Counted from the stretch's first letter, positions 17,289-26,727 are shown. The stretch is DNA of 64,000 nucleotides from Roseivirga sp. (GCA_021404565.1 JAAWWF010000006.1:124001-188000), one strand, 5' to 3'. The notes: generated by a model from the sequence alone, not told the origin. Translations and numbers: made by a program.

Positions 17289-19283
17289 TTACTTCGAATC
17301 AATTGTTGCTTCGGGACCGCTGCCTATATACTTTTCAATCCAGTTGATCCATCTGTCATAAACATCGAAAGTCCTGACAGGATCTCTTGGGAAATGACCA
17401 CCTCCCGGATAAGCGATAAACTGTACCGGAATGCCATTGTCTCTTAATGCTCCATGAAGCTTGTAAGAACCGGTAATGGTTACCCGTCTATCCCCCGTCT
17501 TGGACATGATCAGGGTAGGGGCCTTAATTTTGGCAAAATTGGAAATGGGTGAGTTCTCAAAGGCCCATCTCACATTATCACCCACATAAGGAGATTCTGA
17601 CATGGAATGCCGCTTCATTTTGTTGAGGTCGTTGAGGCTGTACATATCCGTTACATCTACAGGGGCAGCACCTGCCACCGCTGCCGACCATACCTCGGGA
17701 TAGCGCCCAATCAGCCAGGAGGTCATCCAGCCCCCGTAAGACCAGCCAGATACAGCTACCTTATCTGCATCAACATAGGGTTTTTCCTTCAGCGCATTCA
17801 CCCCGGTGATCACATCATGGCCGGGGCCTTCGCTTGGGTCTTTAGATATAGCAGACTGGAATTTATTCCCCAGATTGGTACTGCCGCGGTAGTTGGGTTG
17901 AAACACAATCCAACCCTTGGCCGCCATGGCCTGGGGTATGGGGCTGAAACCTAATAGTGAAGCTGAGCTGGGCCCGCCATGGACTTGCAGTACCAGAGGG
18001 TACTTCTTTTCCGGGTCAAAATCAGGAGGGTAGGTGATGATGCCGTTAGGAGTCAAATCATCCTTGCTCTGCCAGGAAAACCCTTCTTGCTGTCCCAGCT
18101 TTCGGTCTTTAACAAATGCATTATACTCGGTGAGCGGCACAGGAACTGCCTCAGGGCCTGATTTATAATAGATCTCCACCGGATGATCTTTCTTAAGGCC
18201 GGTCAATACCATAGCGCCATTAGTGGTTCCGCTCCAGCTGGAAACTGTTACGAGGTCTCCCATATTCAGTTTAGAAAGCTTTCCTTCTTTGAGGTGGTAA
18301 ATCACATTGCCAAAGTCATCGATACCTCGCATAAGAACACTGCCATCATCCAGCCAATGGATATCAGAAACGGTACGGTCATACTCACCGGACATATTGG
18401 TAACCTTTCCGCTGTTAAGCTCAGCCCTGTGCCAGTCATTCATATTGGATGGAAAACCTTCTCTTGGGTATTTGAACATCAAGGATTTGCCATCAGGATG
18501 GAAAACGGGAGACGATTCTCTGCCCTTATGATTGGTGGCTTGTTTTAACTGACCCGTGACGAGGTTATAAACATAGTTTCTGCCCATATCAGAATCACCG
18601 GAATAGGCGGAAGGATAGCGGGTAAAAGCCAGAAGTCGTCCATCAGGTGACCAGGAAAGCCCTGAGGTGGAAAGACCCGTTGCGACTGTTACATCCTGTG
18701 GAGTAATTCTCGTATACTCCTTGGTTTGAACATCATACAGCCATACCGATGTATTCATGGGCGCTTCGTCTACCAGATAGTCGTTGTTACCTGCCTCAAA
18801 CGAATCGTTGAATTTTTGACTGCCAACTTTAGCAGGTCTTTTTTCGCGTTGAAGGAAGGCCAGTTTGGTACCGTTGGCTGCCCATGCATATCGGCCTATT
18901 CCATTTTCATTGTCGGTTATAGCCAGGGAAGAACCGCTTTTGGGTCTTAATAAAAATACCTGTCGTTTCCCGTTGGTTCCTGTGGCCAGCAGAGAAATAC
19001 TCGAGCCGTCAGGAGCCCATACGGGAGAGCCCAGGCCCCGAAAGGTTGCTCCGATTACCTTTTGTTCCTTCGTTTCAAGGTCCAGAAATATCAGTTCCCT
19101 TTCAGTACGGTTGATCTGCATGTTCTTACGGGAAGTCATATAGAAAGCAGCCTTACCATCAGGAGCAATTTGTAGGGAAGAGATGCCTGTCAGGCGATTC
19201 ATATCCTCGAGCGAAAACTTTTGATTCTGACCCTGAACACTTATTGTAACACAGAGTGTGATGGCTAAAAAATAGTATCTCAT
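17289..19283 (-). CDS. S9 family serine peptidase (prolyl oligopeptidase type), exported
   Basis: A 664-residue peptidase with a signal peptide (MRYYFLAITLCVTISVQG). The N-terminal two thirds is a beta-propeller with blades such as QIAPDGKAAFYM, WAPDGSSISLLA, WSPDGRLLAFTR and FHPDGKSLMFKY. The C-terminal alpha/beta hydrolase has GWSYGGW with nucleophile S515, the TGDRRV Asp loop and GGGHFPRD with the catalytic His. By family it cleaves short peptides after particular residues, in the periplasm. The open frame runs 21 codons further upstream with two other Met codons, but ATG 19283 gives the cleanest signal. The gene stands alone. Confidence 0.9.
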   Translation of the reverse strand: MRYYFLAITLCVTISVQGQNQKFSLEDMNRLTGISSLQIAPDGKAAFYMTSRKNMQINRTERELIFLDLETKEQKVIGATFRGLGSPVWAPDGSSISLLATGTNGKRQVFLLRPKSGSSLAITDNENGIGRYAWAANGTKLAFLQREKRPAKVGSQKFNDSFEAGNNDYLVDEAPMNTSVWLYDVQTKEYTRITPQDVTVATGLSTSGLSWSPDGRLLAFTRYPSAYSGDSDMGRNYVYNLVTGQLKQATNHKGRESSPVFHPDGKSLMFKYPREGFPSNMNDWHRAELNSGKVTNMSGEYDRTVSDIHWLDDGSVLMRGIDDFGNVIYHLKEGKLSKLNMGDLVTVSSWSGTTNGAMVLTGLKKDHPVEIYYKSGPEAVPVPLTEYNAFVKDRKLGQQEGFSWQSKDDLTPNGIITYPPDFDPEKKYPLVLQVHGGPSSASLLGFSPIPQAMAAKGWIVFQPNYRGSTNLGNKFQSAISKDPSEGPGHDVITGVNALKEKPYVDADKVAVSGWSYGGWMTSWLIGRYPEVWSAAVAGAAPVDVTDMYSLNDLNKMKRHSMSESPYVGDNVRWAFENSPISNFAKIKAPTLIMSKTGDRRVTITGSYKLHGALRDNGIPVQFIAYPGGGHFPRDPVRTFDVYDRWINWIEKYIGSGPEATIDSK

Positions 19284-19464
19284 GACCTTTTTTAAATTAA
19301 ACAGTATCGACCCTTTCATATCCTGCATACCGCCAATATAGAGCATAAGTCGCTCTTAAGTCACTTGTTTTTGAGAAATGATCGGGCTTTAACCTGATGG
19401 ATGGTGTGTATTTTATCAGGCGGATTAAACAATTCTCGTCCGGCCGGGTTTTTCAAGCAGATAT

Positions 19465-20031
19465 ATGACTTTTGTGTCAACGCAGGTTCAACATATTACT
19501 AAACAGTCGTCAGTGGAAGAGCAGATCGTTTATTTGCTGAAGGACAGAGATAAGGTAGCCATCAGGCTGATCTTTGATAACTATGGTCCTGTGCTAATGA
19601 ACATCATTAAGCGGGTAGTGAGGGATGAAGCCATGGCACAGGATGTACTGCAGGATGCCCTGCTGAAATTCTGGAAAAACGGCAGCTCATATGATGCTGA
19701 GAAGGGTAGTTTGTTTACCTGGCTGACGCGTATCTCGCGCAATGCAGCCATCGATAAAACAAGAACCAAAGATTTCAGGCTTACCGAAACATCCAGAGAG
19801 GCTGTTGACCTCGTAAGTATATCAGATACAATAAGCCAGGAAAGTGAGCTGGATAAGCTGTATATGAAACAGCTGATAGATCAGCTTCCGGAAAGACAAC
19901 GTGAATTGATAGATTTGGCCTACTTTCAAGGGTATACACAACAGGAAATTTCAAATAACCTTGAGATGCCTCTGGGAACTGTAAAAACCAGAATTCGGTT
20001 GGCCATTAAACATTTGAGATCAATTATTTGA
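19465..20031 (+). CDS. ECF-type RNA polymerase sigma factor
   Basis: A 188-residue sigma-70 family protein with region 2 (VLQDALLKFWKN, EKGSLFTWLTRISRNAAID) and region 4 (DQLPERQRELIDLAYFQGYTQ, then ISNNLEMPLGTVKTRIRLAI, a helix-turn-helix). Region 3 is missing, as in ECF factors. The next gene, one base after the stop, encodes an anti-sigma factor with an RskA C-terminal domain, so this is an SigK-like pair. A fasciclin protein gene follows them, which may be a target. It should direct transcription of an envelope or stress regulon when released from its membrane-bound partner. Confidence 0.92.
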   Translation: MTFVSTQVQHITKQSSVEEQIVYLLKDRDKVAIRLIFDNYGPVLMNIIKRVVRDEAMAQDVLQDALLKFWKNGSSYDAEKGSLFTWLTRISRNAAIDKTRTKDFRLTETSREAVDLVSISDTISQESELDKLYMKQLIDQLPERQRELIDLAYFQGYTQQEISNNLEMPLGTVKTRIRLAIKHLRSII

Positions 20032-20032
20032 G

Positions 20033-20854
20033 GTGGATATAAAGGAGTACATAAGATCGGGTAAACTTGAGGCCTATCTCATGGGAGAGCTCAATGAGGA
20101 GGAGATGATGGAAGTCGATAGATTGGCGGCCTTATACCCTGTGATCGCTGAGGAGCTTGAAGAGCTCAGACAGAGCATTGTGGGCTATGCTCAGGCTACA
20201 GGTCAGGTACCTTCCAATGAGATTCTTGAAAATGCACTGTCTGCCATTGGTGAAGACGAAAAGGAGTCTTTTGTACGGATTCTGGAAGAGGACGAGCCTG
20301 AGGTGATCATTAAGCGTGTGAACTCGATTCCTATTTGGTCTATTGCGGCTTCTCTGCTATTCTTTGTGAGCTTTGGCTTTAACATCTTCTTCTTTAGTAA
20401 GCTTGACAAGGCAGAAGACGAACTGCAGGCTGCCAGTCAGCAAGGGCTTATGTTGGCAGATCAGGTGGAAAAAGCGAGCCAGGAGCTGAAATATGCGGAT
20501 CTCAGAATTGCCCATTTTCTCAATAAAGACAATGTACATGTGCGCATGGATGGCGTAGAGCTATCTCCAGAATCCTATGCGAATGTGTTTTGGAATAAGA
20601 ACACCAATGCCGTATTTATCAGTGTAGATAATCTGCCTGAACCTCCCCATGGGCATCAGTACCAGCTTTGGGCCATTAAGCCCGGAATTGCTCCGATTGA
20701 CGCTGGTATTTTTGATCATAACCAGCTCATTCAGGAACTGAAAGTGATCAAAGGTAATGTAACAGCCTTTGCCGTAACCCTTGAAAAGGAGGGAGGCACC
20801 CCTATTGCTACCGTAGAAAAAACCTATGTGAAAGGTTTTTTGAAAAAAAGTTAA
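20033..20854 (+). CDS. Membrane-bound anti-sigma factor, RskA-like
   Basis: A 273-residue protein starting at a GTG one base after the sigma-factor stop. Residues 1-70 form an acidic helical part that should hold the sigma factor (LEAYLMGELNEEEMMEVDRL). A single membrane helix lies at about 100-121 (IPIWSIAASLLFFVSFGFNI), followed by a coiled coil to about 155 and a periplasmic anti-sigma-K domain with the hallmark HGHQYQLWAIKPGIAPIDAG. Regulated proteolysis of such proteins releases the sigma factor. No zinc-binding HxxxCxxC motif is present, so it is not a ZAS-type. The GTG start is supported by spacing and the absence of an earlier ATG. Confidence 0.88.
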   Translation: MDIKEYIRSGKLEAYLMGELNEEEMMEVDRLAALYPVIAEELEELRQSIVGYAQATGQVPSNEILENALSAIGEDEKESFVRILEEDEPEVIIKRVNSIPIWSIAASLLFFVSFGFNIFFFSKLDKAEDELQAASQQGLMLADQVEKASQELKYADLRIAHFLNKDNVHVRMDGVELSPESYANVFWNKNTNAVFISVDNLPEPPHGHQYQLWAIKPGIAPIDAGIFDHNQLIQELKVIKGNVTAFAVTLEKEGGTPIATVEKTYVKGFLKKS

Positions 20855-20931
20855 TCCCCAAAAATCCAAAGCCATCTGGGTACTCGTAGTTAGAGTGTAT
20901 TTGAAAATTATTCAATAAACTCTATAAAAAA

Positions 20932-21429
20932 ATGAGAACTCAAAGATTAACTAAGATTGTATTCGGTGCTTTTATTGCATTATTAACATTGACCGCAACC
21001 GTAAAAGCGCAGAGCAAAGATATTGTGGACCTGGCTGTGGGAAATGATAACCTCAAGACTTTGGTAGCGGCTGTAAAAGCTGGTGGTTTGGTAGACGTAC
21101 TCAAAGGTGATGGCCCTTTTACCGTGTTTGCCCCGACAGATGAGGCATTTGCCGCTTTGCCAAAAGGCACACTCGAAATGTTGCTGAAACCTGAGAACAA
21201 AGACAAACTGGTGGCAATTCTTACTTACCACGTAGTTTCCGGTAAAGTAATGTCTACAGATCTGTCTAACGGACAAAAAGCAGCGACTGTACAGGGTGAA
21301 AAAATATCAGTATCAATTGGTGGCGGCAATGTGAAAATCAATGATGCCAAAGTGATCGCAGCAGATGTGAAGGCTAAGAATGGAGTAGTGCATGTGATCG
21401 ACAAGGTGATCTTACCCCCTAACATGTAA
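20932..21429 (+). CDS. Secreted fasciclin (FAS1) domain protein
   Basis: A 165-residue protein with a signal peptide (cleavage near TVKAQSK) followed by one FAS1 domain. The H1 box is [18 protein letters not shown] and the H2 region is [12 protein letters not shown], with the intervening [13 protein letters not shown] element. FAS1 domains mediate adhesion or binding at the surface. It lies 77 bases after the anti-sigma gene in the same direction and is closed by a hairpin terminator at 21451. The sigma/RskA/FAS1 order recalls SigK-RskA control of the MPT70/MPT83 fasciclin proteins in mycobacteria; the same logic here is inference. Confidence 0.93.
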   Translation: MRTQRLTKIVFGAFIALLTLTATVKAQSKDIVDLAVGNDNLKTLVAAVKAGGLVDVLKGDGPFTVFAPTDEAFAALPKGTLEMLLKPENKDKLVAILTYHVVSGKVMSTDLSNGQKAATVQGEKISVSIGGGNVKINDAKVIAADVKAKNGVVHVIDKVILPPNM

Positions 21430-21450
21430 GGTTACGTTTTTATGGTTGGA

Positions 21451-21478
21451 CCCTGGCAAGCAATTGTCAGGGTTTTTT
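21451..21478 (+). terminator. Rho-independent terminator after the fasciclin gene
   Basis: CCCTGGCAA and TTGTCAGGG form a 9-bp stem with one G-T pair around a 4-base loop, followed directly by six T residues. It lies 21 bases after the fasciclin stop and 48 bases before the end of the convergent ligase gene. Confidence 0.85.
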
Positions 21479-21526
21479 ATGCTTGTTTGGTCAGAAGATA
21501 TCTCCCGAAAATCTAAACTTTCATAA

Positions 21527-23014
21527 TTACATAAATATAGCCTTCAATTCCTTCTTAGTCACCTTTCCCATAGCATTACGGGGCAAGTCTTTTTGAATCA
21601 GATATTTTCGGGGAATCTTATAGACTGGCAGCCGTTCCTTCAGCCAGGCTTTGAGTACTTCAAAATCAAAGGCCTGGGGTACGGTGAGCACCAGGCTCGC
21701 TCCAATGATTTCATCCCACTCGGGATCGGGAATACCCACCACCGCACAATCATTGATCTGCGGATGTGTACGAAGTACCTCTTCAATTTCAAGGGCAGAG
21801 ATTTTATAACCACCGGATTTAATAATGTCAACCGACATACGACCGAGAATCCGATAACTGCCTTTGTTAAGTTTGGCAACATCACCGGTACGAAACCAGC
21901 CGTCTTCCGTAAAAGCCTCAGAAGTTGCTTCGGGCCGCTTCCAGTACTCCCTGAATACATTCGATCCTTTTACCTGAATTTCGCCTGATTCTCCGGCCAC
22001 AACCTGTTCGTTTGTTTCATTCACAATTCTTACCTGCATGCCGGGTAGTGCCTGACCGATATGACCCGGTCTTCTTTCTCCCTTATATGGGTTGCTGATG
22101 GCCATGCCAATCTCTGTCATGCCATAACGTTCCAGCAACCTTTGGCCACTGATGCTTTCCCATTGTTCCATCACACTTACCGGCAAGGCGGCTGAGCCTG
22201 AAACCATCAGCCTGAATTTGCTGAGAGCAGTCTTCACTATGTCGTGCTCATCAACTCCAAGAGTGGTCCAGTGGTTGATGAGCTTGTAGTAAATGGTTGG
22301 AACCGCCATAAACAGGTTGATCTCACCTTCAGTAAGGAGTTTCAAAACGGCTTCCGCCTCAAACTTCTTTACAAAAACACAGCAGGCACCAGACCAGAGC
22401 GCACAGGCTAACACATTGATCACACCATGTACATGGTGAAGGGGAAGCACATTGAGGATTCGGTCCTCTTTTGACCAGGCCCAGGCATTTACCAGGGTGG
22501 AAATCTGAGATTCAATATTCAGGTGAGTAGTGACTACTCCCTTTGGCTGGCCGGTGGTACCAGAGGTATAGATGATCATAGCCCTTCTGGTTTTGGCGAT
22601 ATCGGGGAGGGGAGTTTGGTCAGTGCCCTGTACCAGATCAGCCATTCTGACAAGACGAATCTTTTGCTTATCCACAATGGGTTCAAGAAAATAGTGATAG
22701 TAATCATCAACTACCAGTATTGAGCAATCTGCATCTTTGAGCACATACTCTTGGGCCGGTAAGGGATTACTCAGACTTAGTGGTACGGCAATACCGCCAG
22801 CGCGCCAAATGGCCCACTGCACTTTTACATAATCGAAGCCAGGAGCTACCATAAAAGCAACACGTGTTTCATCCAGGTCGCTTAGGCCATTCAGCAGCAG
22901 GGATGCCAGTTGTGCTGAGGCAGAGAATAGGGCTTTATAGCTATATTCTTGCCCATCCGAGATTATGGCTGTCCGGTCGGGGTGATTCTGAGCATTTTCA
23001 ATAAGCTGAAGCAT
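21527..23014 (-). CDS. AMP-forming acyl-CoA ligase, malonyl-CoA synthetase-like
   Basis: A 495-residue adenylate-forming enzyme. Core motifs: IIYTSGTTGQPKGVV (phosphate loop), RYGMTEIGMAISNP, GWFRTGDVAKL, GRMSVDIIKSGGYKIS and the C-terminal catalytic Lys region RNAMGKVTKKEL. PLHHVHGVINVL and VDIIKSGGYK are closely like the human ACSF3 / bacterial MatB malonyl-CoA synthetases, so malonate or methylmalonate is the likeliest substrate, in the cytoplasm. It is divergent from the HMG-CoA lyase gene, with 112 bases between starts, and madLM for malonate uptake lies 7 kb away. A medium-chain or other acyl substrate cannot be ruled out. Confidence 0.85.
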   Translation of the reverse strand: MLQLIENAQNHPDRTAIISDGQEYSYKALFSASAQLASLLLNGLSDLDETRVAFMVAPGFDYVKVQWAIWRAGGIAVPLSLSNPLPAQEYVLKDADCSILVVDDYYHYFLEPIVDKQKIRLVRMADLVQGTDQTPLPDIAKTRRAMIIYTSGTTGQPKGVVTTHLNIESQISTLVNAWAWSKEDRILNVLPLHHVHGVINVLACALWSGACCVFVKKFEAEAVLKLLTEGEINLFMAVPTIYYKLINHWTTLGVDEHDIVKTALSKFRLMVSGSAALPVSVMEQWESISGQRLLERYGMTEIGMAISNPYKGERRPGHIGQALPGMQVRIVNETNEQVVAGESGEIQVKGSNVFREYWKRPEATSEAFTEDGWFRTGDVAKLNKGSYRILGRMSVDIIKSGGYKISALEIEEVLRTHPQINDCAVVGIPDPEWDEIIGASLVLTVPQAFDFEVLKAWLKERLPVYKIPRKYLIQKDLPRNAMGKVTKKELKAIFM

Positions 23015-23126
23015 ATAGATTCTGATTATTCTTGCAAGAGTAAATATAGAGCATATGCGGAACCAATAACACCTGATTTTCTATTCAATAAATAGGCATA
23101 TTTGTGCCTGAGGAAACAAACCATTT

Positions 23127-23972
23127 ATGAAGATCATAGAGTGCCCGAGAGATGCCATGCAGGGAATGCACGATTTTATTCCCACACAAACCAAAACTGA
23201 TTATATTAATCAGCTCTTAAAAGTAGGCTTTGATACCATCGATTTTGGGAGCTTTGTTTCACCGAAAGCCATTCCTCAGCTACGAGATACTGCAGAAGTA
23301 TTGGCCGGTCTGGACCTGTCAGTCACCTCTTCGAAGCTCCTGGCCATTATTGCCAACCTGAGGGGTGCTCAGGCGGCCGTGCAGTTTGAAGAGATTACAT
23401 ACCTGGGCTTCCCGCTGTCCATTTCTGAAAGTTTTCAGCAGCGCAATACCAACAAATCTATAACCCAGGCATTGGAGCAGCTTCAGGAAATTCAAAATCT
23501 CTGTAAGAAGCACAACAAGATACTTGTGACCTACATCTCCATGGGCTTTGGCAACCCTTATGATGAGCCTTTCAATGAAGAAATTGTGGCGGAATTTGCT
23601 CAGAAACTGGTTGCTATGAAGGTGGAGGTCATTTCGCTGGCAGACACCATCGGAGTGGCTGAGCCTGATCTGATCACCCGTATTTTTGAATCTACCATCA
23701 AAGAATTTCCACAGACGGAAATTGGCGCGCACTTTCATTCTACACCTAACACTGGTATTGAGAAGATTGAAGCAGCCTGGCAGGCAGGTTGCCGCAGGTT
23801 TGATACGGCCATGAAGGGCTTTGGTGGCTGCCCCATGGCCAAAGATGATCTTACAGGCAATATAGCTACGGAGACCTTGCTGTCTTATTTTGATACGATA
23901 GACCTGGATACTGAACTAAACAAGGAAGCCTTCGATCAGTCCATGTTGATGGTTGGTGGTGTCTTTGGTTGA
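23127..23972 (+). CDS. Hydroxymethylglutaryl-CoA lyase
   Basis: A 281-residue HMGL-like barrel enzyme cleaving 3-hydroxy-3-methylglutaryl-CoA to acetyl-CoA and acetoacetate, the last step of leucine degradation. Seen are the ECPRDAMQGMHDFIPT substrate region (ExPRDxxQ), the metal ligands in GAHFHSTPNTG, and the family signature GCPMAKDDLTGNIATE with its catalytic Cys and the Asn ligand. Length is slightly short (usual 285-300). It faces away from the ligase gene and shares a 112-base control region with it. No other leucine-degradation gene is in the window. Confidence 0.9.
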   Translation: MKIIECPRDAMQGMHDFIPTQTKTDYINQLLKVGFDTIDFGSFVSPKAIPQLRDTAEVLAGLDLSVTSSKLLAIIANLRGAQAAVQFEEITYLGFPLSISESFQQRNTNKSITQALEQLQEIQNLCKKHNKILVTYISMGFGNPYDEPFNEEIVAEFAQKLVAMKVEVISLADTIGVAEPDLITRIFESTIKEFPQTEIGAHFHSTPNTGIEKIEAAWQAGCRRFDTAMKGFGGCPMAKDDLTGNIATETLLSYFDTIDLDTELNKEAFDQSMLMVGGVFG

Positions 23973-24082
23973 TTTCTACAAGGAGCGTTTACTCTTTTCT
24001 GAAAAGTTGATTTGAATGGATAGAGTCCTTTTAAATAAAAAGCTATTTTAGGCTTTACAAAATCCCTCATTCGCATCCTTAA

Positions 24083-25672
24083 ATGTCATTTTTTAATCAA
24101 CTCCGATCTTACAGCAAGCAAAGTGGTCCGGGATGGATACAGGCGGCCGTAACACTGGGGGGAGGTACTTTGGTCAGCGCTTTGTACCTGGGTGTAATAG
24201 GAGGCTATGAATTTCTATGGCTTCAGCCCTTAGCGATGCTGATGGGTTACATTATGCTCACTGCCATCAGTCATGTTACCCTGAGTAAAACGGATTTCAA
24301 AGACCGGCCCTTCAAACTGGTTGAAAAACACGTTTCAAAACCTCTGGCCTGGGGGTGGTTATTCGCCACTGTTCTGGCTAATGTGGTTTTTTGTTCAGCA
24401 CAATTCGCTCTGGCTACTGATGCTCTTCAGGGCAGTCTGGGTTTTACGGATGTAAACCCATTTGTCATCACCTTCTTTTTATTCGTTATCGGGGTATCCC
24501 TGATGTGGCTATTCTCGCAGGAGAGCAAAGTGTCCAGGATAGTAGATGGTTTTATAAAATCATTGGTAGCCCTGATCGTGCTGAGCTTCTTCGGAGTGGT
24601 GATTGTGATTGGAGTCAATGGAGATATTGCCTTGTCCGAATTACTCAATGGCCTCATTCCTGATTTTAATGCCCTTTTCAAACCCACTGACTCTTTTACT
24701 GAGGCGATTGAGTTGACCGGTGATTTTGAAGGCTATTGGAGTGGCTACATCTCAGGCAGCCAAAGAGATATTATTATTGGTGCCTTTGGTACAGCAGTAG
24801 GCATCAACATGACCTTCCTGTTACCCTATACCTTGCTTAAAAAGAAATGGAAACGCGAAGACCGAACAGTTGCTCGTTATGATTTATTCTTTGGTTTACT
24901 GATCCCTTTTATCCTCGGAGCTTCCTTTTTAATCATAGCCTCAGCCTCTCAATTTCATGCCAAAAAAGACAGTTTTGTCAATGAGCAGGCTTATCATGAA
25001 GTACTCGATCAAAGACTCGAAAGAGAGCATCCCTCGCTAAAATCCCTAAGCCAGGACGAGTTAATCCACTTAAGGGCCGAAGCTCCCCAGGCAGATAAGG
25101 ACCTGAGTGTCATGTTGGCCAAGCGTACCGTTACGGACCTTTCTGTTTCTCTTCGTCCTATATTGGGTGATGGCTCTAAAGTGGTATTTGGTATAGGTGT
25201 GTTGGCTATGGCCTTAAGTACCATGCTGGTTCATATGATGATCAACGGTTACGCCATAGGTGAAGCCCTGGGGCGTCCGAACAAGAAGAAACTCTTTTTG
25301 GTGGGCGCCATGATTCCTGCTTTTACCGGCTTCATATCACCCATTCTGTGGTCCGGGCAAGTTAAGACGGCCCTGGCAGTACCGGCCTCAGTGATAGCTA
25401 CCACATTGCTGCCTATTGCCTATCTTATCTTCTTTCTGCTGATGAACTCCCGCAAAGCAATGGGCGCTGATCGGCCTAAAAAGAAAGCGCTGACCAATGG
25501 ACTGATGCTTGTGGCTATGGGAATTGCCAGTTTTGCCTCAGTATGGGCTTTGTTAAGCAAAGTAAGGAGTGAGGTAGCCTACGAACAGTATTTCGGCTGG
25601 ATAGGCATCATTGGTTTACCACTGTTGATCCTGATTGGCACTTACAGTTTTTTAAAAAAGGAAAAGATTTGA
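24083..25672 (+). CDS. Nramp-related membrane transporter, atypical binding site
   Basis: A 529-residue protein with about eleven hydrophobic helices and the Nramp-family opening GPGW at 15-18. In true Nramps the first helix then carries DPGN and helix six carries MPHN; here the aligned stretches read TLGGGTLVSAL (24-34) and AVGINMTFLLPY (238-249), so the metal-binding Asp, Asn and Met are missing. Nramp-related proteins with altered sites may carry Mg2+, protons or other solutes. A hydrophilic 60-residue loop (about 300-355) sits between helices. The gene starts a five-gene unit; its stop overlaps the next start (TTGA), which suggests the substrate relates to the sugar-type enzymes downstream. 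Confidence 0.75.
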   Translation: MSFFNQLRSYSKQSGPGWIQAAVTLGGGTLVSALYLGVIGGYEFLWLQPLAMLMGYIMLTAISHVTLSKTDFKDRPFKLVEKHVSKPLAWGWLFATVLANVVFCSAQFALATDALQGSLGFTDVNPFVITFFLFVIGVSLMWLFSQESKVSRIVDGFIKSLVALIVLSFFGVVIVIGVNGDIALSELLNGLIPDFNALFKPTDSFTEAIELTGDFEGYWSGYISGSQRDIIIGAFGTAVGINMTFLLPYTLLKKKWKREDRTVARYDLFFGLLIPFILGASFLIIASASQFHAKKDSFVNEQAYHEVLDQRLEREHPSLKSLSQDELIHLRAEAPQADKDLSVMLAKRTVTDLSVSLRPILGDGSKVVFGIGVLAMALSTMLVHMMINGYAIGEALGRPNKKKLFLVGAMIPAFTGFISPILWSGQVKTALAVPASVIATTLLPIAYLIFFLLMNSRKAMGADRPKKKALTNGLMLVAMGIASFASVWALLSKVRSEVAYEQYFGWIGIIGLPLLILIGTYSFLKKEKI

Positions 25673-26727
25673 AATCAATTGGTATCATAGGGTCAGGTAT
25701 GATTGCAGCCTTTCATGCAAAGGCCATCCAGGCCATGGATACCGCCAGTCTGGGTGGTATTTACTGTCGCAATGAGGAGAAAGCCGTGCGTCTGCGTGAG
25801 GAATATCCGTGTCCGGTTTATACTGACCTGGATGAATTCCTGTCCAATGACGTTCTGGATATTGTTACTGTCGCGACTCCCTCTGGTGTCCACCTTGATG
25901 CCATTGTAAAGGCTGCTAAGGCGGGTAAGCATATCATCTGTGAAAAGCCGCTTGAAATAAGTCCTGACAAAATCATACAAGCCGAAAGAGCAGCCCTTGC
26001 CCATGGTGTATTGCTTGGTGGCATCTTTAACAGAAGGTTTAACCCGGCTGTTGAAGAATTAAAAAGGGCAATTGAAGGCGAAAAGTTTGGTACGATTTCT
26101 TTGTGCGAAGTACAGGTGAAGTGGTTCCGGGATCAGGCCTATTACGATTCTGCTGCCTGGCGTGGCACCTGGGCGCTGGATGGAGGCGGAACTCTAATGA
26201 ATCAGTCTATTCATACCATTGATATGCTGATTCATTTTATGGGCATGCCGAAGCGTCTGTCTGCCAGTGTTGGGACACTCACCCATGAAAACATTGAGGT
26301 AGAAGACACTGCTGTTGCCATTCTGGAGTTTGAAAAAGGGGCTAAGGGAGTCATTCAAGCATCAACATCCACCTACTCATCCCAGGGTAGGCCAGCGGAA
26401 ATTCAAATTTCAGGAGATACCGGTGCTGTGATCCTCACCGATGATCATTTCCAGCTATGGGATTTTAAAGAGACGCTGCCAGAGGATGAAAAAATCCGAT
26501 CGGAACTGGCTAAACAGTCGGAGGGTGGCCAAGGAGCCAACGACCCCGGTAATATTGCCTTTTATGGTCATCAGCTCAATTTTGAAAACTTTGTTGCGGC
26601 TGTGGATGGAAAAGAGTCCCTTAAGATCACAGCCAGGGAAGCTTTGCTGTCAGTGGTAGTCATCGATGCGATTTATCAAAGCGCCAGATCTGATGGAAAG
26701 TGGGTAGACATAAATATTCCTCAATGA
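25669..26727 (+). CDS. Gfo/Idh/MocA family NAD(P)-dependent oxidoreductase
   Basis: A 352-residue enzyme with an N-terminal Rossmann fold (IGIIGSGMIAAFHAKAIQAM), the CEKPLEIS segment with the family's catalytic Lys (EKP), and GGIFNRRFNPA. The later GGGTLMNQSIHTIDML motif supplies the usual Asp/His-like active-site region of inositol- and sugar-dehydrogenases. Substrates in this family include inositols, sugars and amino-sugar nucleotides; the specific one is unknown. The start is a TTG that overlaps the transporter's stop by four bases, and no ATG is near. The next gene overlaps its stop as ATGA. Confidence 0.88.
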   Translation: MKSIGIIGSGMIAAFHAKAIQAMDTASLGGIYCRNEEKAVRLREEYPCPVYTDLDEFLSNDVLDIVTVATPSGVHLDAIVKAAKAGKHIICEKPLEISPDKIIQAERAALAHGVLLGGIFNRRFNPAVEELKRAIEGEKFGTISLCEVQVKWFRDQAYYDSAAWRGTWALDGGGTLMNQSIHTIDMLIHFMGMPKRLSASVGTLTHENIEVEDTAVAILEFEKGAKGVIQASTSTYSSQGRPAEIQISGDTGAVILTDDHFQLWDFKETLPEDEKIRSELAKQSEGGQGANDPGNIAFYGHQLNFENFVAAVDGKESLKITAREALLSVVVIDAIYQSARSDGKWVDINIPQ

